A stretch of 37,539 nucleotides of DNA from Terrimonas_A sp040509495 (GCA_040509495.1 JBEVKW010000198.1:1-37539), one strand, 5' to 3'; numbered from the stretch's first letter, positions 17,038 to 26,032 are shown. The notes: generated by a model not told the origin, from the sequence alone. Translations and numbers: made by a program.

Positions 17038-17460
17038 ATGAAAGTCAATCCTTATCTCATTTTTGACGGCAATGCCGAAGAAGCTTTTAATTTTTACAAA
17101 TCAGTATTGGGTGGAGAGTTCAGTTCCGTCAGCCGGATGAGCGACGCGCCGGGGACGGAAAATCTTACGGAAAACGAGAAGAACCGCCTTATGCATATTG
17201 CCCTGCCGATCACTGAACAAGTTACACTCATGGCATCCGACTGCGGACCAGGGATGGGCGAGGGGTTCCTGATCGGTAACAATGTAAATATTTCCATTCA
17301 TACCGACAGCCGTGAAGATGCTGACCGTCTGTTTAGTGGACTTTCCGCCGGCGGAAAGGTCGAAATGCCAATCGCGGACATGTTCTGGGGCGATTATTTT
17401 GGCAGCTTTATAGATAAGTTCGGGGTGAACTGGATGGTGAATTATTCGAAGCATGTCTGA
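17038..17460 (+). CDS. VOC superfamily protein, PhnB-like
   Basis: A 140-residue single-chain protein with the paired beta-alpha-beta-beta-beta units of the vicinal-oxygen-chelate fold. The N-terminus (MKVNPYLIFDGNAEEAFNFY) and the C-terminal FGVNWMVNY are typical of the PhnB/YjdN group, often annotated as 3-demethylubiquinone methyltransferase-like or glyoxalase-like. These proteins form dimers in the cytoplasm; most have no proven reaction. H53 (MHIALPI) and later acidic residues could bind metal, but this is not certain. It stands alone, divergent from the NTF2-like gene with a 226-bp gap. A TAATTTTA at 16984-16991 resembles a -7 element but lacks a matching -33. Confidence 0.88.
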   Translation: MKVNPYLIFDGNAEEAFNFYKSVLGGEFSSVSRMSDAPGTENLTENEKNRLMHIALPITEQVTLMASDCGPGMGEGFLIGNNVNISIHTDSREDADRLFSGLSAGGKVEMPIADMFWGDYFGSFIDKFGVNWMVNYSKHV

Positions 17461-17512
17461 TAGCCGGACTGGCCGGGCTGAATCAGTGCGCTCGTCGATC
17501 ACTGTTATTTTT

Positions 17513-17537
17513 CAGCCCACGATTTAGTCGTGGGCTG
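17513..17537. repeat. Perfect REP-like hairpin
   Basis: CAGCCCACGA and TCGTGGGCTG are perfect 10-bp arms around TTTAG. A T-run lies before it on the plus strand, not after, so it does not act as a simple terminator for the VOC gene or for the minus-strand neighbour. The sequence resembles the GCCCACG/CGTGGGC hairpins found near IS200/IS605-type and REP-associated transposases, but no transposase is present in the window. Confidence 0.7.
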
Positions 17538-17572
17538 ATGAGTAAATCCGAAAAAGTCGTTTACCCGTTCAG

Positions 17573-17881
17573 TTATAACATCTCCTCAATCCACCAGTTC
17601 CCATCACTGATCAGTTGCGCGGCCGGTATCACGATCACCTCCAACTGAACGGCTGCATCATCATGCGCAACTGAAGGAACGGGATCGCAGTCAACCTGCG
17701 CGTTTGCAGGCTTTATCTTTATATTGTCCGCTTCAATTGCGCAGATCTCGTACAGCAGATGCGCTTCAGGATCTGAAAGGTCCAGCTCATCGGTTGACAA
17801 TCCTTCCAGGGGATATTGAACCAGTTGAATACCGGTTTTGAGCATATTCAGGTGATGAGGGGTTGTAATTTTCTGATACAT
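17573..17881 (-). CDS. Small protein of unknown function (102 aa)
   Basis: I do not recognise a family. The protein is acidic, with no signal peptide or membrane segment, and begins MYQKITTPHHLNMLKTGIQL. It has several short hydrophobic beta-strand-like stretches (QLEVIVIPAAQLI near the C-terminus). It follows the DUF4249 gene on the same strand, 115 bp downstream, and could be a separate short transcript. The coding call rests on the open frame, reasonable amino acid composition and lack of a better frame in the region. Confidence 0.6.
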   Translation of the reverse strand: MYQKITTPHHLNMLKTGIQLVQYPLEGLSTDELDLSDPEAHLLYEICAIEADNIKIKPANAQVDCDPVPSVAHDDAAVQLEVIVIPAAQLISDGNWWIEEML

Positions 17882-17996
17882 ACGGAAGTTTACAGATCAA
17901 ATTACAAGGATCGAACCAAAGAGAGGTTACGATGTTTTTCACTTCCTTTTTCGATAAGGAGACGCGGCGTCGCTGGCGCAATGCGGGTCCAGAAGT

Positions 17997-18926
17997 TCAT
18001 CTTACCACCGCTGTCTTCAAACTGATACTGAAGCCGCTGAAACATCCCACTACGTTCTCTCCGTTGATTGTATTCAGCAATGTCACCGGAGTCGAAAACG
18101 GGCCTTCATTATCACGGGCTTTATCAAAGCTCTCCCAAAAATTATACACCTTTCTTTCTACACTTACCAGGAAGTATTCCACGCTATCGCCCACTTCAAA
18201 TTCCTGGTTTTGCGTAAGCCGGATGTACTGTCCGTTCGTCAAATCGTCATCACCACGGGCGCGGCGATTGCGGCCAAGACTGGCCCATCCGAAATTTTCC
18301 CGGTTCGAGTAATACCGCCAGTAATACATCTGCGTGTTACCGATCGTATCCGGGTCCTGGTAATGCGCGGTGATACGTGCCTTTAACTTGTTCTCATCTT
18401 CTTCGTCGATAAAGTGATATCCGCTGGTGATGCTGTCCAGCACTACAGGCTGAAGCAATCCCGTAATGGCAGAATAGCTGTTGCCGTCGGCTTCGATCTC
18501 CAGCAGGTAGTACTTTCCAGTTTGTCCTTTTAATGCCTGTGAAGGATTGGTAAAGATGCGTGGATCGAAATAAAACCCGCGGCGCAGGCTGTCTGGTATG
18601 CGGGGATCGGTCGTTTCTGATAAGATGACTTTTGACGCCTGGTTCCAGGTATATGACCGGCCGTCAGTTGCCAATTCACCCTCCGTGATACTTACTTTCG
18701 CGCCCGCCACGATCAGGCTTCTGAAATCAGGTGCATAATAATCCTGGCTTCGGCTTAGCACTACATAATTATATTCCGGCATCAGGTTGTTGATATAAGC
18801 TTCTACAACAAGCATCGGTTTACCGGAAGACAACTTTACGTCAAAGTCACGTTCACATGAAAACAGTGTTACGATCGAAAAGGACAATAACACGCCCGCG
18901 AACTTCTTATTGATCGGTTTCTTCAT
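17997..18926 (-). CDS. DUF4249 lipoprotein
   Basis: A 309-residue lipoprotein with signal MKKPINKKFAGVLLSFSIVT and lipobox LFSC (C24). The body has the DUF4249 pattern, starting with ERDFDVKLSSGKPMLVVEAY and followed by VVLSRSQDY and a KVSITE strand, and is mostly beta structure. DUF4249 proteins are repeatedly found next to TonB-dependent receptors and are presumed to sit in the outer membrane or facing the surface as a partner of the receptor; their ligand is unknown. The gene begins two bases after the stop codon of the receptor gene, so translation is probably coupled. The substrate may differ from carbohydrates, as no enzyme gene accompanies the pair. Confidence 0.9.
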   Translation of the reverse strand: MKKPINKKFAGVLLSFSIVTLFSCERDFDVKLSSGKPMLVVEAYINNLMPEYNYVVLSRSQDYYAPDFRSLIVAGAKVSITEGELATDGRSYTWNQASKVILSETTDPRIPDSLRRGFYFDPRIFTNPSQALKGQTGKYYLLEIEADGNSYSAITGLLQPVVLDSITSGYHFIDEEDENKLKARITAHYQDPDTIGNTQMYYWRYYSNRENFGWASLGRNRRARGDDDLTNGQYIRLTQNQEFEVGDSVEYFLVSVERKVYNFWESFDKARDNEGPFSTPVTLLNTINGENVVGCFSGFSISLKTAVVR

Positions 18927-18928
18927 GG

Positions 18929-21328
18929 TCAGAATTTAAAGTTCCAGGTTACGCCCGGTATGATAGGAAATAAAAACACTTTCTTTCCCTGGATGGTCCG
19001 TTCGCTGTCATCTGTATCCAGGTAAATGAAATAAGGATTATAGCGGTTGTACAAATTATACAGGCTGAAATTCCAGCTGCTTTTAAATCGCTTTTTACTG
19101 TCGGGCTTTGGTGTGTAGGTAAACGCGATATCCATTCTGTGATAAGCCGGCATCCTGTAATCATTGATACCGCTGTATTGATTCACGTTAGTAAAGATTG
19201 GCCCGCTGCGGTAAGAGTCATATCCTACATTATAAGTGAACCGGCCGACAGGCATGGTCAGCGCATTGCCTGTACCATAAACAAATACTCCGGAAGCTTC
19301 CCATTTGGGTGAAAGCCTGTAATTCGCCACAATGCTAAGATCATGCGTACGATCATACCGATAAGGGAAAGGTTTGCCTTCATTCAGATCAGGAAAAGTC
19401 CGTTCAGTCCGACTGATCGTATACCCGATCCATCCGGTAAGCTGCCCGCGTCTCTTCTGCAAGAACAATTCAAGTCCATACGCCTTTCCCGTTCCAAAGA
19501 TCATTTCACTTTCGATATTCTGGTTCAGCAGCAACTGAGCTCCAGGTCTGAATTCAAGCTGGTTTGACATCGTCTTGTAATAAGCTTCTGCACTGAATTC
19601 ATACACACCATTATTGATCTCGCGGAAATAACCGATCGCAGCCTGTTCGGCAATACCGGGCCTGATCAGCCTGCTGCTGGGCACCCAGAGATCACTCGGG
19701 AAGGTCGCTGCACTGGTCGTGGCAAGATGCAGGTATTGCACGGTACGGGTATAGGATGCTTTCAGACTTGAAATGGCGTTCAGCCTGTACAGGATATTAA
19801 CGCGCGGTTCGGGATAATGATACCTGGCAATGCTCTCGCCGCGTTCATAGCGTTGCACTTCGCCGGTTGGAACGCCGTCAGCATCATAGATCACCTGTTC
19901 TGTTGGACCAACCTGGTCAAAATAACTATACCGAAGACCGGCAACAATATTGATCGTGGGTGAAATGCGGATGTCCGTACCGAAATAAGCAGCCGCTTCA
20001 CGCGCATACTGATCATTCAGCCTTGATTTGAACTCCTGGATACCAGAGGTAACGCCTCCCGCACCCGGACGGAAATTGTGCCACACATACTGAGCGCCCC
20101 ATTTCCATTTCATAAAACTTCTAACATTGTATGTCCAGTCGCTCTTAAGCTGATAATCTTTCAATCCCGACGCGAAGGCAAAAGTGGTTGTTGCATACGT
20201 AATGCGGCTGTCGAGGTTGAACTGGTTATAGATCGCGGAAAAATCATGTTTCAGTTTTTTACTGACCTGTTGTTTCCAGCTCAGGCCAATCAGTGTATTT
20301 CCCCAGTTGCCATTGAAATAGCGATCTCGGCCATCATTATCGTCATTATCGACATAAGAAAAATCATCCGTGCCATTATAAAAAGTGAGATCAATGGTGT
20401 TGTTCTTATTGATCACATAATCAGCCTTTGCATTGATATCATAAAAGTAGTAGCCGTTATCGCCGATCCTGCTTTTTGCAACGAGCCGCCCAACCTGGTC
20501 GATATACGTGCGTCTTGCGCTGACGATAAAGCCTGATCTGCCCTTGATCAGCGGTCCTTCAACTGAGAGCCTTGAAGAGATGAGTCCGATGCCACCGCTT
20601 CCTTTGACCGAATCTTTATTGCCTGACCTCGTTTCAACATTGATCACACTGCTTAATCGTCCGCCGTATTCCGCAGGCATGCCGCCCTTAATAACCTCAA
20701 TATTGCGGATGGCTTCACCATTGAAAATGCTGAAAAAGCCCAGGAGGTGATTGGGATTATAAACAGGAATGCCATCCAGCAGGATCAGGTTCTGATCGGG
20801 ACCACCGCCACGCACATAGATCCCAGCACTGGCCTCTCCGCCACTTTTAATACCGGGAAGCAGGGTGATCGTTTTCAGCGGATCTATCTCGCCCAGTATT
20901 ACCGGAAGTTTTTTTAATTGTTCGATGTTGATGGATTGAACACTCATCTGGTTTTTCACTACATGCCTGTTGGCTGATACAGTTACATTACCCAGCATGC
21001 TCTGCCTGGTGCGAAGAAGAAATTGCAGGGTTGTATCACTGTAAAGTCTGACCTGGCTTGTCTCATTATAATACCCGACAGCGGAAATTGACAGTGTGTA
21101 AATTCCCGGGGCGAGGTTCAGTTCGAGTTGACCCAGCGAATCAGTGGTCAGTTTCTCCTGCTGAACTTTTATGGTTGCATAGGGAACAATGTAGGAAGAG
21201 TCTCCGCCGACTGCCATACGTAGCCGATGGGTCTGCGCTGCAATTTCGCATGTGGTTACGAAGCTGGCTATGAACCAGATCAGAAAAGAAATCAGTGGGT
21301 ACAGGTGTATGCGTTTCAGAGCATTCAT
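18929..21328 (-). CDS. TonB-dependent receptor with carboxypeptidase-regulatory N-terminal domain
   Basis: An outer membrane importer of 799 residues. After the signal sequence (to about residue 32, ending IAAQ), a CarboxypepD_reg-like domain covers about 35-110, the plug domain about 115-230 (GIYVRGGGPDQNLILLDGIP is its hallmark), and the 22-strand barrel extends to the terminal phenylalanine of WNFKF. The ATG at 21328 is supported by the signal sequence. It is shorter than SusC proteins (about 1000 residues), and its partner is a DUF4249 lipoprotein rather than SusD. The LytTR regulator lies 217 bp upstream on the same strand, so the four genes kinase-regulator-receptor-lipoprotein may form one regulated unit. 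The transported compound is unknown. Confidence 0.93.
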   Translation of the reverse strand: MNALKRIHLYPLISFLIWFIASFVTTCEIAAQTHRLRMAVGGDSSYIVPYATIKVQQEKLTTDSLGQLELNLAPGIYTLSISAVGYYNETSQVRLYSDTTLQFLLRTRQSMLGNVTVSANRHVVKNQMSVQSINIEQLKKLPVILGEIDPLKTITLLPGIKSGGEASAGIYVRGGGPDQNLILLDGIPVYNPNHLLGFFSIFNGEAIRNIEVIKGGMPAEYGGRLSSVINVETRSGNKDSVKGSGGIGLISSRLSVEGPLIKGRSGFIVSARRTYIDQVGRLVAKSRIGDNGYYFYDINAKADYVINKNNTIDLTFYNGTDDFSYVDNDDNDGRDRYFNGNWGNTLIGLSWKQQVSKKLKHDFSAIYNQFNLDSRITYATTTFAFASGLKDYQLKSDWTYNVRSFMKWKWGAQYVWHNFRPGAGGVTSGIQEFKSRLNDQYAREAAAYFGTDIRISPTINIVAGLRYSYFDQVGPTEQVIYDADGVPTGEVQRYERGESIARYHYPEPRVNILYRLNAISSLKASYTRTVQYLHLATTSAATFPSDLWVPSSRLIRPGIAEQAAIGYFREINNGVYEFSAEAYYKTMSNQLEFRPGAQLLLNQNIESEMIFGTGKAYGLELFLQKRRGQLTGWIGYTISRTERTFPDLNEGKPFPYRYDRTHDLSIVANYRLSPKWEASGVFVYGTGNALTMPVGRFTYNVGYDSYRSGPIFTNVNQYSGINDYRMPAYHRMDIAFTYTPKPDSKKRFKSSWNFSLYNLYNRYNPYFIYLDTDDSERTIQGKKVFLFPIIPGVTWNFKF

Positions 21329-21463
21329 TCATTCGCAGATTGGCAGTTCACATAACACAACGCGGCAAACCGGTTATGATACCCTCAAGATAAGGCAAAA
21401 CGCCGACCGGGAGAGGTTTTTAGGGAGATCTAATGCCAAAATTTTCGTAAGGGTCGAAGGGTA

Positions 21464-21493
21464 CCTGCGGAATCTGCGGGAAGCCTGCGCCAG
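21464..21493. repeat. Partial copy of the CGCAGAT palindrome element
   Basis: Read on the minus strand, this 30-bp segment matches the left arm of the 10872-10905 repeat at 24 of the first 29 positions, including CTGGCG and CCCGCAGAT blocks. It lies in the 217-bp gap between the receptor and LytTR genes. It shows that the element is dispersed rather than unique to the HTCS-GH16 gap. Confidence 0.6.
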
Positions 21494-21545
21494 CCTTCTA
21501 AGTGAAGCGAAGAGTCGAAGAGGGCCGCCTCAATTGAAACCACTA

Positions 21546-22244
21546 TCAACTTCCCGAGAAGCTCTTCACAACCTGCTCTTTGTAGTTGGGACTGACAGGG
21601 ATCGTCAGCTGTTCATTCAGTACCAGCTCACCGGCCCTGATCGCCCGGATCTTGCTGAGCGACACGATATAAGATTTGTGTGTCCGGACAAATTGTGAGG
21701 AAGGTAACGTCTCTTCCAGTTTTTTCATGGTCAGATGTACAAGGTACTGACGCGATACCGTAAAGATCTTCATATAATCACGAGATCCTTCGATATACAG
21801 AATATCGGCAAACGGGATCTTTAATAAGCCTTCTTTTTCTTTCACCATCAAGTGTTCCGCTTCCCTGGATGCTTCTTCTTTAACGACAGGCGTTGCTGCG
21901 GTTTTTACTTTATTGACCGCCTGTAAAAACCGATCATAAGAAAATGGCTTCAGCAGGTAGTCCACCACATTCAGCTCGTATCCCTGTAAAGCATATTCTG
22001 CATATGCAGTCGTGAAGATCACCTTTGGCGGATGTGTGAGTGTTTTAAGAAAGGCTATGCCGTTCACAAGGGGCATTTCGATATCAAGGAACATCAGGTC
22101 AATGCTGTGCTGTTCCAGTTTGGCAAATGCTTCCATCGCGTTGCGGCATTTCGCAACAAGCGTCAGTCCTTCTGTCTTCAGTATAAATTTTTCCAGGATC
22201 TGCTGTGCTATCACTTCATCGTCCGTAATCAGGCATTTGATCAT
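21546..22244 (-). CDS. LytTR family response regulator
   Basis: A two-component response regulator of 232 residues. The receiver domain (1-120) has the acidic pair D8/D9, phospho-acceptor D54 in FLDIEMP, T79 and K99 in LLKPF. A linker leads to the LytTR DNA-binding domain (about 135-230; IEGSRDYMKIF and RTHKSYIVSLSKI are typical). LytTR proteins generally bind two direct repeats spaced about two helical turns apart. The start codon overlaps the kinase stop region by 4 nt, so the two are translated together. Likely targets are the adjacent receptor/DUF4249 genes and the divergent outer membrane gene; a repeat array at 23363-23413 is a candidate site. Confidence 0.95.
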   Translation of the reverse strand: MIKCLITDDEVIAQQILEKFILKTEGLTLVAKCRNAMEAFAKLEQHSIDLMFLDIEMPLVNGIAFLKTLTHPPKVIFTTAYAEYALQGYELNVVDYLLKPFSYDRFLQAVNKVKTAATPVVKEEASREAEHLMVKEKEGLLKIPFADILYIEGSRDYMKIFTVSRQYLVHLTMKKLEETLPSSQFVRTHKSYIVSLSKIRAIRAGELVLNEQLTIPVSPNYKEQVVKSFSGS

Positions 22245-23335
22245 TTGGTGAGTACGATTTTCAATTTTACAGAATAGGTTGACTGGTCTTCTCCGATCTT
22301 CAGTGTATGACGTCCCGGGTAATAAAGTGCGAGCCGCTTTTTGACATTTTCAATACCGACACCACCATATGCAGTTTTTTGCTGCGGCGTTGTCAAAATT
22401 ATACTATTGGAAAGCTCAAACTCCAGTTCCTGATCGCTAATTACAAGTTTTCCTTCAATATATCCGCTATCCATCACCCGGTGCGACCCGTGTTTAAAAC
22501 TGTTTTCCAGGAACGGGATCAGCAGCAAAGGCGCGATCTTATGTTGACCGCTCGCTTCATTTTCAACAAAAAACTGAATGTTTGCATGTGGATACCGCTT
22601 TTTTTCCATCTCCAGGTAGTTATCCAGGAACTCAAGATCTTTTTCCAACGGCACATTGCTTTGCTGGCAATCGTAAAGGATATAACGCATCATATCTGAC
22701 AGCCGCAGGATGTATTCAGGAGTATCGGGTTCGCCGGAAAGACTCATTCCATAAATGCTATTGAGCGTATTGAAAAGAAAATGCGGATGAAGCTGCGCCT
22801 TTAATGTTTCCAGTTGCAATACAAGATTGTCCTTTTCCAGCGCGTGTTTCTTTTGCTCGGTTTCGAAAGCATAGCGCGTAAACATGACAGAAACAAATGC
22901 GAGCAGATCAAACATCGTTTCCGTTAATTTATACCCCCTCACGCCTACAGAGTTAAGGTACCATTGATATTCCTTTTCATAGAACAACTGCATCACTTCG
23001 CTATGATTGTTCTGCAGGAACAGGTAGCTTACCATCAGGTTTGTCCACTTTGCAACAAACAGGAAATAGAAAAGTGTAAAGAAGAACAGACCGATGGTCC
23101 ATTTCTTTTTTAAGAACATTGGTCCCAGCCACCGGTAGAAGGGAATCACATACACTGTAGTAGCGATGGCAAAGATGATCAGTTCGGGGAAGGGAAAGTT
23201 GGCCCGCAGCCGAGGTAAATGAGAACTCGATGCATAGTCTGAGTATTTAAATACGCACACATATATCAGCCATATCAGCAATTCATAAAAAGAAATATAG
23301 CGGCTACCAAAGCCCATTCGTTTGATCCGGTTCAT
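22241..23335 (-). CDS. LytS/YehU-type sensor histidine kinase
   Basis: A membrane histidine kinase (His_kinase family), 364 residues from ATG 23335. About four membrane helices lie at 14-31, 51-73, 79-107 and 141-157. The phosphorylation motif is QLHPHFLFNT with H185, followed by an ATPase domain (PFLENSFKHG N-box, GGVGIENV G-box). It has no separate sensor domain, so it likely senses within or near the membrane. The frame stays open upstream to 23512, but the extra 59 codons are low in similarity to any domain and would leave no promoter space for the divergent gene, so I chose the internal ATG. It overlaps the response regulator gene by 4 nt. Confidence 0.9.
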   Translation of the reverse strand: MNRIKRMGFGSRYISFYELLIWLIYVCVFKYSDYASSSHLPRLRANFPFPELIIFAIATTVYVIPFYRWLGPMFLKKKWTIGLFFFTLFYFLFVAKWTNLMVSYLFLQNNHSEVMQLFYEKEYQWYLNSVGVRGYKLTETMFDLLAFVSVMFTRYAFETEQKKHALEKDNLVLQLETLKAQLHPHFLFNTLNSIYGMSLSGEPDTPEYILRLSDMMRYILYDCQQSNVPLEKDLEFLDNYLEMEKKRYPHANIQFFVENEASGQHKIAPLLLIPFLENSFKHGSHRVMDSGYIEGKLVISDQELEFELSNSIILTTPQQKTAYGGVGIENVKKRLALYYPGRHTLKIGEDQSTYSVKLKIVLTK

Positions 23336-23362
23336 ATTTCCAAAACTATCCTTTTCCAGCGG

Positions 23363-23413
23363 TTTCGTCGAAACAGGTTTCGACAAAACAGGGGATTCAT
23401 TCGACAAAACGAA
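23363..23413. promoter_or_regulatory. Array of three 15-bp repeats in a divergent promoter region
   Basis: Unit 1 (23363-23377) and unit 2 (23378-23392) are adjacent and match at 13 of 15 positions (TTTCG...AAACAGG). Unit 3 begins at 23399 and shares an 11-bp block (TTCGACAAAAC) with unit 2 at a 21-bp spacing. Units 1 and 2 also form an 18-bp palindrome (23367-23384, GTCGAAAC-AG-GTTTCGAC). It sits 28 bp upstream of the kinase start and 104 bp upstream of the divergent gene start. The 21-bp spacing fits LytTR binding sites, but the bases do not match the classical LytTR consensus. Confidence 0.5.
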
Positions 23414-23517
23414 GGCTTTTTTTTTATGCCGAAAACAAGAGGCATTTGGAAGAGGAGCACTTTTTTTCCGGCCGTCGCATTCGTTGCTTTGTTCCATCAA
23501 CCACAAAAACACAGGTT

Positions 23518-25887
23518 ATGCAACACATCAACAAAATCATTCTTCTGCTGGCTTTTTCCATTGCTATTTCATCCGGTGCGCATGCGCAAAGCATTTCCGG
23601 GATCATCATAGACAGCCTGAGCGGTCACCTGCTCGCAAATGCTACTGTTACGATCGGTCAGGGCGGCAGGGAGATCACAACGGTAAACGCGGAGAAAGGA
23701 TCTTTCCGTTTTGCAGGCCTGGACAGCAGTGCCGCCTATGAACTTAATATCCGCTATTCAGGATACCGCAAGGAAATACTTACATCGGTGAAGCCGTCAA
23801 ATACCGTTCTGTCAGTTTACCTTATGCCGGAGCAAAAGGAAATGGCCGGCGTCACTGTTTCTTCTGCAAAGCCATTTATCGAACAAAAAAATGATAAGAT
23901 CACCGTGAACGTAGCGCAAAGTCCGATCGTTGCCGGTGGCAACGCCTATGATGCAGTGAAGAAAGCGCCCGGGATAACGGATTTTCAACAGCTGCAATTC
24001 CGCGGCAAAAATGTAACAGTTTATATCAATGACAAACCGGCAAGACTTGGTGGGGAAGAACTGAAGAATTACCTCAGCTCGATGCCCGCCAATACAGTAG
24101 AAAGGGTGGAAGTGATCCCCAATCCATCGGCAAAATATGAAGCAAACGGAGGCCCGGTGATCAATATCATCCTGGCGAAAAGCAAAGAACTTGGAACGAA
24201 TGGCGTATTGACTGCTGGTGCTGGAGCAGGCCGCTATCCAAGGCTGAACAGTGGCTTATCATTGAATCATCGTACGTCTGCCCTGAACATCTATGGCAGT
24301 TACGATTATCTTCAAAACAAAACAAGGAGTGTCACCCGTACAGACCGCTCTTTTAATCAACTCTTCTCGATCAACGATGAACAGCGTTCTTTCGATAAAA
24401 TAAACAGTCATTCAGCCAAAGCGGGCCTTGATTACACGCTTAACAAAAAAAGCACTGCAGGAATACTTGTAAGAGGCGTTTTTACAGACAGAAATAAGAA
24501 CAGCCAGAATATCTCTGTAACTTCCGCGGATTCATCATCAACCGTCGCGAATGAAGGCAGGAGTGAGGTGTCGACCATTTCGGCAAACATATACTATAAG
24601 ACCAGAATCGGTAAAACAGGAGATCTGTCGCTCAATGCAGATCATTTCAACTTCAATAAAGCAAGAAACGACGAGTTCTCTACCCGCTATTACGATGCAA
24701 AGCGACATGAATATGCGCATCCCTACCTGTTACGCGCCAGTGCCCCGGCGGATAATAAGATACAGTCCTTCTCGGCAGATTACGCCTTCAAGGCAAACAA
24801 GATCAGGTATGAAGCAGGTGCAAAAGCTGTACTGACAAGAACCGATAATACATCCCATTGGGAAAAAAATGCAAACGGCAACTGGGAGAATGATGTGCAG
24901 AAATCAAATCGGTTTATCTATAAAGAAAATGTGTACGCAGCTTACGCATCGGCATCAGGCAGCAATGGTAAGTTCGATGTGGAAGCGGGGCTGCGGATGG
25001 AATATACAAATGCCAATGGCTATTCAGTAACATTAAAACAGGAAAGCGATAATGATTATATCAGCCTTTTCCCGAGCTTGTCTGTATCGTTTAATCAATC
25101 AGAGCAGCAGCAATACAGTTTTTCTTACCGCAGAAGAATTGAACGTTTCGGTTTTGATATCGTCAATCCATTCATTGTTTACCAGAACCAATATGCATTT
25201 TACCAGGGTAATCCTTTTATCAGGCCTTCATTTTCCGATAACTTTTCGTTAGGATGGACATATGGCAATGAATGGATGGCTTCTGTTGACTACGGACATT
25301 TTACAGATGCGCTGGCGGAGGTTTACAAGAAAACAGCTAACGGAGACGCAATGATCAGCACTTTCGAAAACATTGCCAGTGCGGATCAGCTTAGCCTGAA
25401 CATTTCGTATACAAAGTCATTGTTGCAGGGAAAACTGACCACCAGCAATTCCCTGGGCGGATTATATGCGAAATACAATGCTCCCGCAGCAACGGACCTG
25501 AACAATGCAGCCCTGGGAGTATTTTTGAACAGCAGCAATATGGTATCCCTGGGCAAAGCATGGAGAGGAGAGATGTCAGCCGCCTATTATTCGCCAATGC
25601 AGTTTGGCGCCTACCAGTTCAGCTCACAGTTTTTTGCATCACTTGGATTTTCGCGCACCTTACTGCAGAAAAAGGCTACCCTTGGGATCTCCGTTACAGA
25701 TATTTTTAACAGTAACAAGCAGCGTTATAGCGTTGCATCGTACGGGGTACAGGCAATGACTAAAAGCATGCCTGAAACAAGATTTATCAAGCTGAACTTC
25801 ACTTATAAATTCGGCAATAAGAATGTAAAAGCCGCGAAAAACCGTCAGACAGGGATTGATGATGTGAAAAGAAGAATGAGTAATTAG
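23518..25887 (+). CDS. Outer membrane beta-barrel protein, TonB-dependent receptor-like (OMP_b-brl_3 type)
   Basis: A 789-residue outer membrane protein from ATG 23518, with signal peptide MQHINKIILLLAFSIAISSG (cleavage after GAHAQ). A CarboxypepD_reg-like domain (about 25-105, ISGIIIDSLSGHLLANATV) is followed by a plug-like domain (about 115-235, with AYDAVKKAPGI and the VERVEVIPNPSAKYE element) and then a barrel. The barrel is of the group often named outer membrane beta-barrel family 3, whose substrates are mostly unknown. An open extension to 23446 lacks a signal sequence and was rejected. It is divergent from the LytS kinase gene and is followed by a strong terminator, so it is a single-gene transcript. 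Regulation by the adjacent LytTR protein is inferred from position. Confidence 0.9.
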   Translation: MQHINKIILLLAFSIAISSGAHAQSISGIIIDSLSGHLLANATVTIGQGGREITTVNAEKGSFRFAGLDSSAAYELNIRYSGYRKEILTSVKPSNTVLSVYLMPEQKEMAGVTVSSAKPFIEQKNDKITVNVAQSPIVAGGNAYDAVKKAPGITDFQQLQFRGKNVTVYINDKPARLGGEELKNYLSSMPANTVERVEVIPNPSAKYEANGGPVINIILAKSKELGTNGVLTAGAGAGRYPRLNSGLSLNHRTSALNIYGSYDYLQNKTRSVTRTDRSFNQLFSINDEQRSFDKINSHSAKAGLDYTLNKKSTAGILVRGVFTDRNKNSQNISVTSADSSSTVANEGRSEVSTISANIYYKTRIGKTGDLSLNADHFNFNKARNDEFSTRYYDAKRHEYAHPYLLRASAPADNKIQSFSADYAFKANKIRYEAGAKAVLTRTDNTSHWEKNANGNWENDVQKSNRFIYKENVYAAYASASGSNGKFDVEAGLRMEYTNANGYSVTLKQESDNDYISLFPSLSVSFNQSEQQQYSFSYRRRIERFGFDIVNPFIVYQNQYAFYQGNPFIRPSFSDNFSLGWTYGNEWMASVDYGHFTDALAEVYKKTANGDAMISTFENIASADQLSLNISYTKSLLQGKLTTSNSLGGLYAKYNAPAATDLNNAALGVFLNSSNMVSLGKAWRGEMSAAYYSPMQFGAYQFSSQFFASLGFSRTLLQKKATLGISVTDIFNSNKQRYSVASYGVQAMTKSMPETRFIKLNFTYKFGNKNVKAAKNRQTGIDDVKRRMSN

Positions 25888-25908
25888 AATGATAGTGGTT
25901 GACAGGAA

Positions 25909-25937
25909 GCAGGTAACAAATGTTACCTGCTTTTTTT
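25909..25937 (+). terminator. Intrinsic terminator of the outer membrane barrel gene
   Basis: Perfect 10-bp arms GCAGGTAACA and TGTTACCTGC with a two-base AA centre, followed by seven T. It lies 22 bp after the stop codon. Confidence 0.92.
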
Positions 25938-26032
25938 ATTACAGGGGGATAGCAATGCTCTTCGCCCTAATCAACATAAATGTTGCAGCCGGATCATGAT
26001 CATCACGAGGTATACATTGTAAACGCAGATGT

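Noticed and set aside
17513..17537. Terminator for the VOC gene
   Set aside because: The T-run is on the wrong side of the hairpin for both strands.
23363..23413. Match to the classical LytTR consensus
   Set aside because: Only the spacing fits; the bases do not agree with the known W-M-M-G-T-T-N-R-K pattern, so the site is listed as a candidate only.
23336..23512. 59-codon N-terminal extension of the LytS kinase
   Set aside because: It runs through the repeat array and takes up almost the whole divergent gap; the residues are repetitive (NESPVLSKPVSTKPL) and precede a normal membrane helix start.
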